From contig JBLDXI010000001.1 of assembly GCA_047495785.1 (NCBI GenBank), forward strand, positions 1,054,001-1,118,000: a DNA stretch of 64,000 nt. Direction: 5' to 3'. Under the pieces are notes generated by a model. It had not been told where the DNA came from and made no database searches. It saw only the letters and a list, made by a program, of their open reading frames with translations. Of this stretch, positions 23,664-35,512 are shown one piece after another. Source of the stretch: Lepidodermella squamata (taxonomy: Eukaryota; Gastrotricha). Both the position numbers and the translations under genes were made by a program. The stretch's first letter is position 1. Every line of letters starts with the position of its first letter.

Positions 23664-24513
23664 ATGCCATTGAGTATTTTGTTGCTTACCTTATTCTTAG
23701 CCTTCTCTCGCAGTGAGAGCATTCCTGAGCATCAGGTTTGGGCAAAAGCCAGGTTTGTAATTCGGAATATACTCAAGAATCTTTCAGGACCCAGCAAAAG
23801 CAAAAGTTACGGACAAAGTTTTCTTTGATATCTCAATTCGAAACGAGCATGTTGGAAGAATCGTTCTTGGCCTCTTCGGTGACTTGGCTCCTAAAACGGT
23901 ACTCAATTTTCGCACAATCGCAGAGGGTTCGAAATACGACGAGAAAACTGGACTTCATCTGACCTACGTCAACTCTATCTTTCATCGAATAATCAAAGAC
24001 TTTTGTTGCCAAGGAGGTGACATTGTTTCTAAAAACGGCTATGGCTCAATCACAATTTATGGCACTACGGTAAAGACTTGAAAATGCCATTGGATAGGTC
24101 CTAATTTGATTTTTTTCCAGTATCACGACGACGATCCTGCTATACTGAATCACACGCAAGGCTATCTTCTTTCAACTGCTCATCATGGTCCAAATACCAA
24201 CGGCTGTCAATTTTCAGTTTTGGCGAAATCGACACCGTGGCTTGACGGGAAACACGTTGTTTTCGGTCGCATCTTAGAAGGCTTTGACGTCTATGATAAA
24301 ATGAACAGCCTGAAAACAGGTGCGAATGATTGGCCTATTGATCCGCCTGTAATCACTGCGAGCGGCATCCTGTCTTCGGGCCCGCTTTCGATGAATGGCA
24401 TGAGATCAACGAATGTGTTACTCGGTCTAGCTGGTAGCATGTCCTTTGGTGCTATCCTAATTTGGCTGAGATCCAGCCGTATTCATCAAGCATTTGTAGA
24501 GAAAGAACTCTGA
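23664..24513 (+). CDS. Cyclophilin-type peptidyl-prolyl isomerase, secretory, with C-terminal membrane anchor
   Basis: Exons 23664-23735, 23788-24069 and 24121-24513 give 248 aa. A signal peptide (SILLLTLFLAFSRS) is followed by a cyclophilin B-like domain starting KVTDKVFFDI. The catalytic Arg region FHRIIKDFCCQGGD and the Trp-containing PWLDGKHVVFG are present. Some active-site positions deviate: DFM is DFC, and SQFF is CQFS. The C-terminus has a hydrophobic segment (NVLLGLAGSMSFGAILIWL) and a short basic tail, as in the fly photoreceptor cyclophilin NinaA. It probably assists folding of secreted or membrane proteins in the ER. AATAAA begins two bases after the stop. It sits on the plus strand inside the minus-strand LicD array. 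Confidence 0.9.
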
Positions 24514-25012
24514 AAATAAATTCTTTAATTCGCTAAAAGGTGAGTTTATGACTTGAATGTTGCTACTTGCACTGGCACTTATTGGGCATCTTATTAGATC
24601 AGAATATCATGATTGAATCATCTCAGGAAAGAATAAGGTTTTAGTATCAGTTTCTGCTCAATGTAACCTCCTCGTACGATGCAGTCATATTGCTCAAGAT
24701 AACTACCTCTGCCTGCCTTTTTTATATCGCCCAACATTGAATGACTTGTGCCGAATGATAAGAAATGATGCAATTTTCTTGCAGCACAATAAGGATGAGC
24801 AGACCTTTCACGCCCCAGAATGTCAACAAAACCACATCAAGAGTGTCCTATTTCTCCGCTATCTGTTTCTGATTCATGTTGAAGTAATTCATATTGCGGA
24901 TTCCAGAGGTTTCTCGGGCGGTATAAAGCCGAGAGGTGAAAGGCAGCTGACAGTGTATTTTGCTTGACGACAGTTCTATCCTTCTGGCTTTCCGACCGAA
25001 CAATTCCGAAAC
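24514..25012. other. Intergenic stretch between cyclophilin and RNase III-domain genes
   Basis: Same-strand spacer of about 500 bp. It holds the cyclophilin poly(A) signal near 24515. I see nothing else. Confidence 0.4.
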
Positions 25013-25926
25013 ATGGGCAAAAAACGCTACGCCGTTTTGGAAACCTTGCACGTTTTCAAAAATCCTTTGCTTGAGACTAAGGCAAGAGATGACGGTTTTA
25101 ATATCGTATGCCTCCATGTAATTTTCTAATTTTTCAGGCGATCGACATCAAATCCCCCGATTTCCAACAATGGGCCCTCTATGGAGATAAACTCATTGAC
25201 TCCTATTTACTGGATGAGTTGCCTAGCAACGGGCCATTGCGAGACATTGTAAAGAGCAATGACATCTTGGGATCTATTGTTATAACGTTAGTTATTTCGG
25301 AAATCAAGTATACAGTATAAATTTTGTATTTATTGCATTCCGGATTTTCAGTAGGGGCATTGGTGGAATCGGCCGAGCGCAAAGGCAAATGGCTGATGGC
25401 CAGCTTGCCCAGCAAATCGTTGACCTCCAGACAAGCTACCGGCAGTTAGCTCGGCAAAATCCGCAATCTAATTGCGGAGCTTTCTATCGACCTGGTTTCC
25501 TGGAGAATCGATCTTGCAAAGTCTACGCTGTTCCCAAGACGCTAGGAGACATTTTCGAAGCTTACATATTCGCCATATGGCATGACGTTGTTGGCGATGA
25601 AGCAGCGAAGATGAAAGTAGTCAACAGCGTTCTGCATAAAGCTTTACGCCCTTTCATTGGTAAGAAATGGAAATTCTCGAGGTTATGCTATACATTCTAC
25701 TCCCCTTACAGATTATTGTCTGGCTGTTGGTATTGAGAATCCTACACTTAAGTATTGCAACGAGCTGACTGACTCTGTGAATACTGGGCGTCGATTTGTC
25801 ACGGAGTTTCTACATATTAGCAAATTTCGAGGAGTTGGACGAAATACCGATGTTGCTAACGCCGCGGCGGCTTTGATCCTTTGGACAAAAAACAAGGGAC
25901 GCTGGCCGTGGTTGATTCAGCGATAA
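25013..25926 (+). CDS. RNase III-domain protein with dsRNA-binding-like C-terminus, catalytically divergent
   Basis: Exons 25013-25105, 25138-25286, 25352-25659 and 25712-25926 give 254 aa. Residues 38-50 (PDFQQWALYGDKL) fit the RNase III signature, whose usual form is ERLEFLGDAVL. The Gly-Asp is kept, but the two glutamates appear as Gln and Ala. Residues 143-155 (KTLGDIFEAYIFA) match the second motif, LADVFEALIGA, with D147 and E150 retained. The last 50 residues (GVGRNTDVANAAAALIL) resemble the end of a dsRNA-binding domain. The size and partial loss of acidic residues recall the mitochondrial ribosomal protein mL44 type rather than an active Dicer or Drosha. Subcellular location is not evident. 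The start codon was chosen for its position at the head of the open exon. Confidence 0.68.
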
Positions 25927-25941
25927 AGCCATTAATACAAT

Positions 25942-26190
25942 TTATTGAATAACTACTGTATCATTAGTGAATAATATTCCAGAATAGCCATCTGAATTGT
26001 CTTCAATTGTAACTACTGGCTGATATTGCTCGTCGACAATAATGGCGGAGATGTCGACCGGGTGCTGTTCCGTATTGAAGCGAAGTCGAGCGTTGTTGAG
26101 GTAGCTATTGAAAGCAACGAGGCTGGTGATGATGAAGCAGCTAGCAACTGAAAACATCGCTGCCACTTGATATCGAATAGCTACTGTCAT
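25942..26190 (-). CDS. Small single-pass membrane protein or LicD N-terminal remnant
   Basis: An 82-codon open frame with a true ATG at 26190. Residues 8-30 form one hydrophobic segment (AAMFSVASCFIITSLVAF) followed by a polar tail, which is the topology of LicD-array N-termini. No catalytic block follows. It could be an independent small gene, a truncated LicD copy reduced to its anchor, or chance. It lies between the RNase III-domain gene and LicD-like 6. Confidence 0.3.
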   Translation of the reverse strand: MTVAIRYQVAAMFSVASCFIITSLVAFNSYLNNARLRFNTEQHPVDISAIIVDEQYQPVVTIEDNSDGYSGILFTNDTVVIQ

Positions 26191-26325
26191 TTCTCGTCTA
26201 TATGAACCATGTGAAGCTCATGAAATTTCCTTCTGATATTTTATTATTGCCCTAGTTATATTGACAAAGTTGCAGCTGAATAAAAAAGATGCCCACACCA
26301 GAATTTGGCAACTAGTAATTCGCGC

Positions 26326-27684
26326 TCAGGTTTTAGTAACAAGCTCTGATGAATTCGAATAACTGAAGATGGCATCCAGGTTCGTCATTGGGTATATCGC
26401 AGCTAGCTGCGAGCAGTTCAGCTTTGGCGTCTTACCCAGTACGTACGCTTCGACGCGATGGTCCCAGGTTTGTCCTGCGGAGATTAAATAATGTAACGCA
26501 TTTAACATGCAAAGCGAAATAGAAATTGATCGTGCTGCCTTCATAAAGCTCCTAGTTTAATATGAGGTGGGGTTTAATGCCTCAGGCGCAAATCATCCCA
26601 AAGCTTCAAACCACAGAAATTAAGAAATTGCATTGGTTTCCCCATTATTGGTCGTTACATGTACTTCATTAGCAGCATTATTATAACGTAAATTACCTAC
26701 CTGAGCAAATCGTCAGATTGTAGCTGTTCCACAGCACCTTTGCCGGGTCCTTAGGAATGTTGACTTCAACACCCTCGAAAGTCGACTTGCTGAACGGATA
26801 AATCCATTTCCAAGGAAACTGAAAGTTTAAGAAAATCGATGAAACGGCGCTGCATAACATTCCTTTTTGTATCTATCACTGATCCAAATCGTAATTAAAG
26901 GAATAATTTTTATCATTTCATGGAAGACATCGCCATGCAGTAATTGTAACAATGTAAACTTACGAACATGGAAATTATCATATCTATAATCCGGGTCAGA
27001 TACGAGAACATCTTCGATATCGACATTGAAAGGGTCATAGATTTGCTCGCCACTTGAAATCGACGTTACGTTCATCAAATGAATGTCGAGGAATGGCCAG
27101 CGCCATCTGTGTTTTCGGATAGCGAATGAGTCCCTGTCAGACAACGAGAAACATTTCATCCGAGCGAATTTGCTCTCAGCAACGAATTTGAATGGCCCGA
27201 ATTCTTTCATAAACTCAGATCGAGCTGTTACTTTTCGCAGTAGCTTGGTGTAATTATGGTGGTTTCCTCCGAATTTGGCTATGGTTGGCAACAATGCCAC
27301 GTCGATGTCATCGTCCCACGGGATCATTGACTTGTTATGCCGGTACCAGCCAATCAGGCTGCCAGAATACAGAAAATGCGACAAGCCAGCATATTCAAGG
27401 GCTTTCAGGCAGGCTCGAAGATTGAAGGCGTACAATTCGTGCTGTTTCTCGTTCATAACATCTTCATACAGTTCATCCAAGTCAACCGACTGATTGGTAG
27501 AGGCTGCGACTTTCATATTCCCATGACTATCACGAATCGTCAACTGTACAAGCATCGTGGTGATATCGAGGCCATTAGAATTTTGAGAGGTTAGTTCGTC
27601 GAGAATTTGTAACAAAGCAAGCACCCCGAATAAAAAAATGAAGCATAGAAAACCATAAGGAATGAATTTATTAAGAGACGTCAT
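26326..27684 (-). CDS. LicD-like gene 6
   Basis: Exons 27684-26968, 26818-26701 and 26474-26326 give 327 aa. Exon 1 must end at a GTTCGT donor to keep phase with exon 2, whose product starts FPWKWIYPF. The anchor is at about 11-30. Blocks: SGSLIGWYRH, IPWDDDIDVALLP, WRWPFLDIHLM. The last exon includes WDHRVEAY and NCSQLAAIYPMTNLDAIF, with a 15-residue tail beyond the usual end. Together with gene 7 it forms a subgroup with identical total length and last-exon length. The intron before the last exon (26475-26700) is long for this array. Confidence 0.88.
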
Positions 27685-28486
27685 GGACTTATCCTATACT
27701 GATCGAGATGACGTCAGGATAACGGTATAAAATCTTTGCCGATCTTCGTGTGAAGACTGCATGATGCGCCAAGAAATTTGGCAGCTGTACAAACACAAAT
27801 AAGATAACACCGAGCTTTATCCAAATTCAGTTCGCTATCCCATTGAGCTTGGTTTTTGGTTTAAAGCCATTTGACTTAGTGCTAAGTACTTGAAAAATGA
27901 CGATCGTGATGTTTGCCTGCCGAATGATTCATCGGGGTTTACTTTATTTTACTCATTCCGCTGTCATTTGCTTACGACTCTCGATTCATCAAAATTGTCT
28001 TCATTTTCATTAGCGTGAACTTCAGTCATGGTTGAGATCTTACTCGTGATGCCGCTGAATAAACACGCCTTCCTGCGCCTACGAGTTCTTATAGCGCAGT
28101 AATTTGCCTAATACTGCGCAGAATCAAGTGACCATTGAAACAAACAAGCTGGCGGTTGTGCGACATCTGAACACATTTCTTGCATTTCCACTGGGCGCTG
28201 ACACTTGCGTTGGCGGGCTTTGTATTGACACACTATCTACTGGTTTCATGCCGCGATGAAGATTTTGAACAAGACCGTAGAAAATGCGAGGCTGTGCACT
28301 AAATCGTCTTTTTATTATTGTGCAGAAAGACTGTCAACAACTGATCGAAAAATGTATTTTATTGAGGCTGCTTCGCTGGATTTAAGAAACTTATTGTACT
28401 TATCACGAATTAAGAGACAGCCCAATATATCACTTTGCGGAAAGTCCTGACTGATAATTTGTAGAAAACCGTTTCCGACATGGCGC
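27685..28486. other. Intergenic stretch between LicD-like genes 6 and 7
   Basis: About 800 bp of non-coding DNA. The open frames here are short and lack recognisable domains. It presumably holds the gene 6 promoter and gene 7 3' UTR. Confidence 0.4.
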
Positions 28487-29603
28487 TCAAGGCAAACCAG
28501 ACTCTGTAGACTCCGCATAACCGTAGATAGCATCCAAATTTGTCATCGGGTATGTTGCAGCCAGTTGCGAGCAGCTGATCCCAGGCGCTTGAGCAAAGTT
28601 TATCATTGTTTCCAAGCGATGGTCCCATATTGGTCCTGAAACAGAATAATTCTCTCAAACGCTGAACTAAAATAACCACTTCTCCGCGCCAGAAAGCATA
28701 ATTCCATTCTTAACAAACCTAAACAAACCGTCAGATTATAAGTTTTCCAGAGAACTTTCAGGGGATCTTTTGGAATGTTGACCGGAACTCCCTCGAACAT
28801 CGATTGGTCGTAGGGATGAATCCATCTCAGAGGAAACTGAAACATCGCTATACTGTCGCTATATGGCGATGCATAACGCTCCTTACTTTGAATTTTTGGC
28901 CGTACATTAAATCCGGATCAGCCACTAGAACATCGTCGCTGTCTGCTTCATTGGGGTTATAGATTGGCTCGCCAGTGGAGATAGACGTTACGTTAAGCAA
29001 GTGGATATCGAGGAAAGGCCAACGCCACGGTTTATCCCCTTGAACAGGACGTGAATTCATTTTAGAAAGCGAGAAGCATTTCATCCGAGTGACATCCATC
29101 TCAGCGGCAAAGTCGAAGAGCCCAAATTCCTCGATGAACTCCGGTAGAGCGGCAGCTTCACGCAATATTTCCACGTACGCATGGTGGTCTCTTCCGAATT
29201 CGGCTATTGTTGGCATCAGAGCAAAGTCAATGTCATCGTCCCACGGGACCATTGACTTGTTATGCCGGTACCAGCCAATCAGGCTGCCAGAATACAGGAA
29301 ATGTGACAAACCAGCGTATTCAAGGGCTTTCAGACATGCTCGCAGATTGAAAGCGTACAATTCATGTTCCTTTTCACTCAAAGCATCTTCGAAAAGCTCG
29401 TCAATCGCATAAGAACTCGTCGCTGTATCAACTACGTGGCTAGCTCGAACGTTGAACAGATGGCGCAGCGCGGCAGATATATGAATGGACAGTGATTCTT
29501 GAAAACTACGAGGTGATGTCAACCTTGCGACGATTATAAACAAGTTGAAGCAACCAAAGGCTATGACTAATCGGGTATATTTTGTAAGCATCGCTTTTCT
29601 CAT
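28487..29603 (-). CDS. LicD-like gene 7
   Basis: Exons 29603-28887, 28836-28719 and 28635-28487 give 327 aa, the same exon lengths as gene 6. A further in-frame ATG at 29723 would add 40 residues. ATG 29603 (MRKAMLTKY) places the anchor normally near the N-terminus and is preferred. Blocks: SGSLIGWYRH, VPWDDDIDFALMP, WRWPFLDIHLL. The C-terminus has WDHRLETM and SCSQLAATYPMTNLDAIY. Nucleotide identity to gene 6 is very high through the catalytic block and falls away in the N-terminal stem. Confidence 0.88.
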
Positions 29604-30403
29604 GCACCGAGGCTGATCGCTTAAGTCTATGGCTATCAGTAAGAGGATGCATGAGTTGTGAGCTATGGCATCTGTATAAACAAAAACATCCCAGACATTA
29701 GCGATCGATGTAACGTTTACCACGCTAACAAACTGAAAGCCTTAGACATAGGGTATTTCGATGCTATGTTCGATTTGAATAGGTAGCAGTAATCTTCAAT
29801 TTCAAGACTTGATTGGCTCTGCACATTTTTCATATAAACCACGATCGATTTTGAATGCATTTGGAAACAAATTAATTGCTTTTCTTTGGCCTTGGGTCTT
29901 CTGTCGTGCATCATTTACATTTACATTGTGTTATATGCATTTACCGTCGGCATATAACTTCACCTCATGAAACCTAGGCCGAAGCTCGATGTTAGCCTCG
30001 CGCGTAAGTGTAGAGGGAGGACTGGGTCACACGATGCACCTACACATCCTTCCATCCCTGCTACAGCGTACAGCGTACTCATGGTTAATGTACTCTATCG
30101 TACCCCTAGCGTCACGCGGCCTCGAGCAAAGGTTTCACATTGTCTACTCGAGTAGCATTTTTTAGGCGTTAAACCCACGACCTTATGCACATAGGCTAGC
30201 TTCCTTATCCACTAGGCCAGTGCTCCCCAAAGTGCATCATGCTGCTGGATAAATAAATCTTGGCAGCATATCTTGAGCAGCTGATCATTTTTGAAGTGGC
30301 TGATGTTTGATCAGTGTAAATAAGAAAAATAACCAGTGCTTCCGCTCTTTTGCGTCGGCGGACAAGCTCAGGTTTATTGAATGATTCCTCTATAGTTCCT
30401 GGC
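29604..30403. other. Intergenic stretch between LicD-like genes 7 and 8
   Basis: Apart from the SINE at 29915-30231 there is nothing I can name. The part near 29604-29900 should contain the gene 7 promoter. Confidence 0.45.
29915..30231 (-). mobile_element. tRNA-derived SINE with 9-bp target-site duplication
   Basis: On the minus strand the element starts with a tRNA-like head near 30226. The head has an A box (TGGCCTAGTGGATAAGG) and a B-box-like GGTCGTGGGTTTAAC. An unrelated ~220-bp body follows, then a short repeat tail of the form ATGTAAATGTAAATG. The 9-bp sequence GTGCATCAT flanks it directly on both sides (29906-29914 and 30232-30240), as expected of a target-site duplication from LINE-assisted insertion. 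It has no coding capacity and needs LINE machinery from elsewhere. Confidence 0.85.
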
Positions 30404-31446
30404 CTATTTCAAAATTGTGTCCATATTCGTCAAAGGGTAGTATGGAGCAAGATCGGCACAGGGAACAGTGACAGCGGGTTTATGATAAACTAAATAGAAT
30501 TCGCCGCGATGATTCCATGTCGATTCTATCATTTATAAAAAAAAATTGAACATATCATAACAGTTATCAATTGACCCACCTTTGCAGAACTTTAGATTGT
30601 AGGCTAATGTGAGGTAGCGATGAGTATCGTGAGGAATATTGACTTCGACCCCTTCGAACATCGCCTTCCGTACGGGCCAAACTACTTCAAGTGGATACTG
30701 GAGCGAAAAAACAAAATAATTTCGTCATTGTCACTAAATTTTAGGTGGACAACTTTTTCATCGGATATATCGGGAGCCTCGAGTATAACATCAGCTCTGT
30801 CGACACCTGCTGCGAGTGGGTTGTCGATCTCTTCAAGCGTTGATTTTAAATAAGGCACCATGATGAAGATATCGAGAAATGGCCACCGCCAGTCTATGTA
30901 ATCGAAGGTTGTAATCGAATACGACAGCGACTCATCGAGTGAAAAGCATTTGATCTTGAAGTCCTCTTGCGTTGTTATACCAATCCTGCCATACTGGGCG
31001 ATGTAGTCTTCCTCGGCTGCCAACTTGATTAGATATTCTGCATACAGATCAACATCTCTACCAAGTTCGGGCATTGTCGGAATGATTGCTACGTCAACAT
31101 CGTCGTCCCAAGGAATCATTGATTTGTCATGCCGGTACCAGCCAATCAGCGAGCCAGCGTGGATGTAGTGAACCATATTGGCCCTATCCAACAGATCCAT
31201 GCAAGCGCGCATGTTGAAAGCATACCATTCGTGCTCGGTTTCATCAAGGATGTCCGGATAATGTTCTTCAATGAAAGAATCATTCAAGGGTAAACTAGCT
31301 CCGCTGATGAGAACCTTCTTTGGCGGCGTTTTAGCTACACCTTTGTCAGTGCTTTGTTTCAGTAGAATCACCGTAAAAATGAATACAGCAGCTGCAAGAG
31401 AGCTGCAGATAATACAGGAAGATAATCTTCTCGGAAAAGGAAACAT
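30404..31446 (-). CDS. LicD-like gene 8
   Basis: Exons 31446-30754, 30697-30580 and 30525-30404 give 310 aa from a true ATG. The anchor at about 10-30 is followed by a very short stem. Blocks: AGSLIGWYRH, IPWDDDVDVAIIP, WRWPFLDIFIM. The first intron is GTTGTC..CTCCAG and lacks in-frame stops, so the first exon can be read through. The last exon has WNHRGEFY and a weaker signature, PCADLAPYYPLTNM, with Ser replaced by Ala. It resembles genes 1-5 more than its neighbours 6, 7 and 9. Confidence 0.87.
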
Positions 31447-32393
31447 GGCTTTATCTGCTGAAATCGCACCTTTGCCAACTAGTTAAGCTGGACTGGCATC
31501 TGATTAAATAGAAACGCCGACTCAAGTGCTCGTCTACAATCATAATCTCGTTTATGCCGAGAAGTACGTCATCTTTCCTGAACTAAAAAACACGGGGCTT
31601 TAACCCTTTTCTAACGGTGGGACAAGTTAAGGAAATTCGACTTTGACGGTAAATGAAGGTAAGAATCGATCGCAAGAAAAAATATTCCCTATAATCAAAT
31701 ATTTCTTATTTTAAACTTTAAACTTTTATTTTCGCTAACTAAATTTATCGGCGGCTATGCTGCATGAAAAAGTTTGCCTTGATCGAATCGGTTTCAGCGC
31801 ATCCTTAATGGCCAACATCTCCATAAGACGAAGCAGTCCCATTTGTTGCGACCTTTCGCCTTGACATTAGAACCTCGATGTTATATATCAGTGTCCTCCT
31901 TCGCAACACCATGGCACACATTTTTGAAAGGGTCCGAATTACTTGGAACGTCTGAATTTTCTTCCTTACCAAAATTTCAGGGGCGAGGTTTGAAACCCAC
32001 ATATATGCAAATTATAGCGTCCATAATACCAAAATTAATTTACCAAATGCATGTTTCAAGTTCCTGAAAATCAGGTAAAAATAAGAAAATTCTTCAAATT
32101 TGCAGGAAAATCAGAAATTACCTTGGCTCGCATTAGGCTCAAAAGATGACATTTTGGGAGGGAAATTGATAAATTGCACATAAACTCGCTAAACATTTTT
32201 ACTGATGAATCGAATCCTATAAAAACTGCAACACTCTGGTGAGGCTTGAAATATTTTTATTCACCATGCAGCTTTCTCCTCAAATGTGATGATTGTCACA
32301 GACAGAAATAATAAATGATTCAAAATTGTGTAAGTCAGATTAAACCCCAACCAGGTTTATTGCAGGCTTCAGAATAATTTTTATTGTTAACTG
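31447..32393. other. Intergenic stretch between LicD-like genes 8 and 9
   Basis: Nearly 1 kb with no supported gene, repeat or RNA. Short open frames at 31805-32067 overlap on both strands and show no domain. Confidence 0.4.
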
Positions 32394-33688
32394 TCAACCC
32401 TGATAAATTGACGCTAGGTTAGTGAATTTAACAAATCCTGTAAGTTGAGAACAATTCACACGCGTCACTTTTTCCCAATCGACTTCAATCTCCTCCTTCC
32501 GATGATTGTACCACATCGCTATAAGATGATTAACAGCTTAATTGAATCTGTTTTATATTCACTACAAACCTTACCTTCACATAATTTAAGGTTATAAGTT
32601 TTGCTGAGCACTTTTTCGACTTCTCGAGGCAGGTAAACGCCGGAACTTTCGAACCGGCCTCTTCTCAATGGGAAAATCCAATTCAGCGGATACTTGAATC
32701 AAATAACCTATGATTAAATTAGTTTAAAGAATGGAGGTTTCCTTACCTGAAAATCGGAATCACGGGGATCTTCGATCAGAACATCTGTTAAATTCGTGGC
32801 CCAAGGATCGAAAACTCGATCCCATGTCGCTTCAGAGTAGACGTGCATGAAATGAATATCGACAAAAGGCCAGCGCCAGGACATGCTACTAATTGCGAAA
32901 GAATCATCCTCCGACTGCGAGTAACACTTCAGTTTGATACCGTCCTGTTCCGCAATCGTCAGATTACCGAAAATTTGCTGGAACATGAACTCATCCGCTT
33001 TCCTCTGCAGCATTTCTCTGTAAAACGTCAAGTTACGATCAGCCTCTGGGAATGTTGGCAGAAGGGCTATGTCGATATCATCGTCCCAGGGTATTACTGA
33101 CTGGCCATGTCGGTACCATCCTATAAGGCTACCACCATACAGGAAAAACGTGGCGCCGGAACTTTCTAGAAGAGATACGCAACTTCTCAGAACACTGACG
33201 TACATGTGATGCTCTTTAGGGGTCATAGCGGTTCGAAAAATCGTTCGCAGAGGCTCATCTTCGCTCTTTAGATTGGTTGTAGTCGCCGTTGTATTCGACA
33301 TTGTCTGATTTGCTATCCTGGCGAAGACTGGCTGACTCCTCTTTTTGCCGAAGAAACGAGCGCCAGAGTTTGAGAGCTGTATGACCTTTTTAGTGGAATT
33401 CCCCGGGAATCGAAGCAATTCATCGACAATATCAGTCGTGTTGCGCTGATCCTCCTTAAGGACACTTCTTGCCTTTGAAATCGGCGCGAATTCATCGAAA
33501 ATCGCTTCGGCCCGATCGTCCGAGATTTCGAAGTCTTCTACGTCGATTTCATCCTCCAAACTTCTCATCTCTTCGCCACCGTCGAATTTCAATTTGAAAA
33601 ATAGAAAAAAGCCTGACGAGACTATTACAGTACAGGCGAGTAGGGCCAGGCCCCATCTGGCAGACCGCCGGCGTAGGATGTTCCGCAT
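32394..33688 (-). CDS. LicD-like gene 9 (long stem)
   Basis: Exons 33688-32747, 32692-32575 and 32518-32394 give 394 aa. The anchor is at about 12-32. The stem is about 110 residues long, acidic near the membrane (EEMRSLEDEIDVEDFEISDD), with several N-glycosylation sequons. Blocks: GGSLIGWYRH, IPWDDDIDIALLP, WRWPFVDIHFM. Exon 2's product (YPLNWIFPLRRGRFESSGVY) is the only FES rather than FEG among its immediate neighbours. The last exon has WYNHRKEE and NCSQLTGFVKFTNLASIY. It marks the switch from the short-stem subgroup to the more diverged genes to its right. Confidence 0.88.
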
Positions 33689-34281
33689 TGAGGAGCGTTT
33701 TTTACGCCTTTGACCTCAGGAAGCTCAGGATAAATTATTGGGTAATTAAGGCCAGGTGGCGCATGTTAGCGAATTGCGATGATTTTTAACAACTCTCAAC
33801 TTGAAAATTCGAAAAGATGAATCGAAAATTTCGGGTTTAAGAATAATCGTCAGGTAACATCTAGAATTTAAGAAAACGTCACCAATTTAAAAAAAATGAT
33901 TAAAATCGTAAAATTAAAAAAAAAACTTCGCTGGGATGAGCCATTTCCTTTTATTAAAATATTAAAAATAATTAGCGGTTTTATTTTATTATTCAGTGTT
34001 TTCCGATGTTGTTATTTGCATGTTTCTTTCTCCGGCCACTGGTAATTTGTCAATGAGCAGGTGCGTGTTATGATGCCACCATAGTTTATATTGATATGTT
34101 TTCCACGGGAGGCGGGAGGAATATGTTCCGATCGGAGAGCAGATATAAACAGCTGCGAAGCCGCCGGAAATATGTTGATACTTTCCCGTGCGATTATAGC
34201 GTCACGTCGCCATGTAATAAACATCGTTATTTTCAAAAAATTCGCAACATTTATTTTTTTCATCTCAGTTTTGAGAAACAA
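33689..34281. other. Intergenic stretch between LicD-like genes 9 and 10
   Basis: AT-rich non-coding DNA with A/T homopolymer runs near 33900. Overlapping open frames on both strands at 34012-34357 lack domains and conserved structure, and none is called. Confidence 0.4.
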
Positions 34282-35312
34282 TCACTGCGTCCTGATGTTC
34301 GTAAAATTGTACATCGATGTTAAAGTTGAGCATTCAACTATTTGGCTGAGAACATGAACCTCGTTGCGATGATCATAGCTCGCCGCTAGAAAGAAAAACA
34401 GGAGCAAATATAAATAAAACAAATTCAATGATGACTCACATTTGCAAACGCTGATATTGTAAGACGAACTTAGCAAGGCGGCAGCATTTTTCGGTACAAA
34501 AACTGGAACGTTTTCGAAAGTTGACGATTGGAGCGGAAATATCCAGTCATACTTGTAGTTATCCTGGGATGAATGAATTAGACAAATTCTAAAATACCTA
34601 TGCTAATACAACATACCACTTGATATCGCAAATCTGTGATAACAACTTTGCCGTCTGATTCTAGGTTTTTCATTATAAAAAAGTCGATATAAGGCCATCG
34701 CCAGCTATAGCCAGGAATCTCCCAGGAAATTCGCGCATCGGTCGAGTAACATTTCAGGAAACCTTCCCCAGTTGTGTGAACACCGAAACTCGGCTCATTT
34801 GTCGTAACAGAACTGATAACATCAGCAATTTCCGATTCTTGAAGGTTCCCAGATTGATAGATAGCGAAATCGATGTCGTCATCCCACGGTATCCTTTTGC
34901 CTCCATGTCGATACCAGCCGAGAAGTGTTCCGTATGTGATTGAATGCGTTAAATTTGAGGCTCGAAGCATTTTGTTGCATTCTTCCAGAACTTTCCTAAA
35001 AGCCAATCGCTCTTCTTCAGATCGAAGCGCTTGCTCGAAATCACTCTGCCTGTCCCAATCTTTGAGCACCTTTTTAGTTGTTGTTTCTTCAAGGCGTTTC
35101 GTTGTTGTTTTAGACTTGAGCCGATTTATGTAGAATTCTTCATTCGAGTTGATGGTTTGAATAACTAGCGTAGATTCCGAACCTCGGCTTACCCTGACTA
35201 TCGCAAAATTGAGAAGTAAGACAGCTACAACAACGGCCAGCGAATAAAGAAATCGAAGATTTACCGGTAGTGTAATTGGCTGGTTTTGATTAAATGCAGC
35301 CGAGTTAATCAT
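34282..35312 (-). CDS. LicD-like gene 10
   Basis: Exons 35312-34617, 34563-34440 and 34385-34282 give 307 aa from ATG 35312. The anchor is at about 23-43, preceded by a 20-residue cytosolic segment. The stem is Lys/Thr-rich (KTTTKRLEETTTKK). Blocks: YGTLLGWYRH, IPWDDDIDFAIYQ, WRWPYIDFFIM. The last two exons give YDWIFPLQSSTFENVPVFVP and then YDHRNEVHVL...VECSTLTSMYNFTNI. The canonical WNHR has become YDHR, as in many genes to the right. Confidence 0.88.
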
Positions 35313-35512
35313 GATATACCTGAAGGACTAAGAATAGCGAGCCATGGAATCATGCGCCTTCTGAATGGATATCCCGTGTTTACTCGAACTCCTAGATCTC
35401 AGACACTCGTTGTTTTTTTGACAAGCATCGTAGCAGAACAATAGGATGCCCTTGAATAGGCTTTACCAAGCGCTTCCTGTTCTCATGAGTCGTATCCAAT
35501 TTATTAGAAAAG

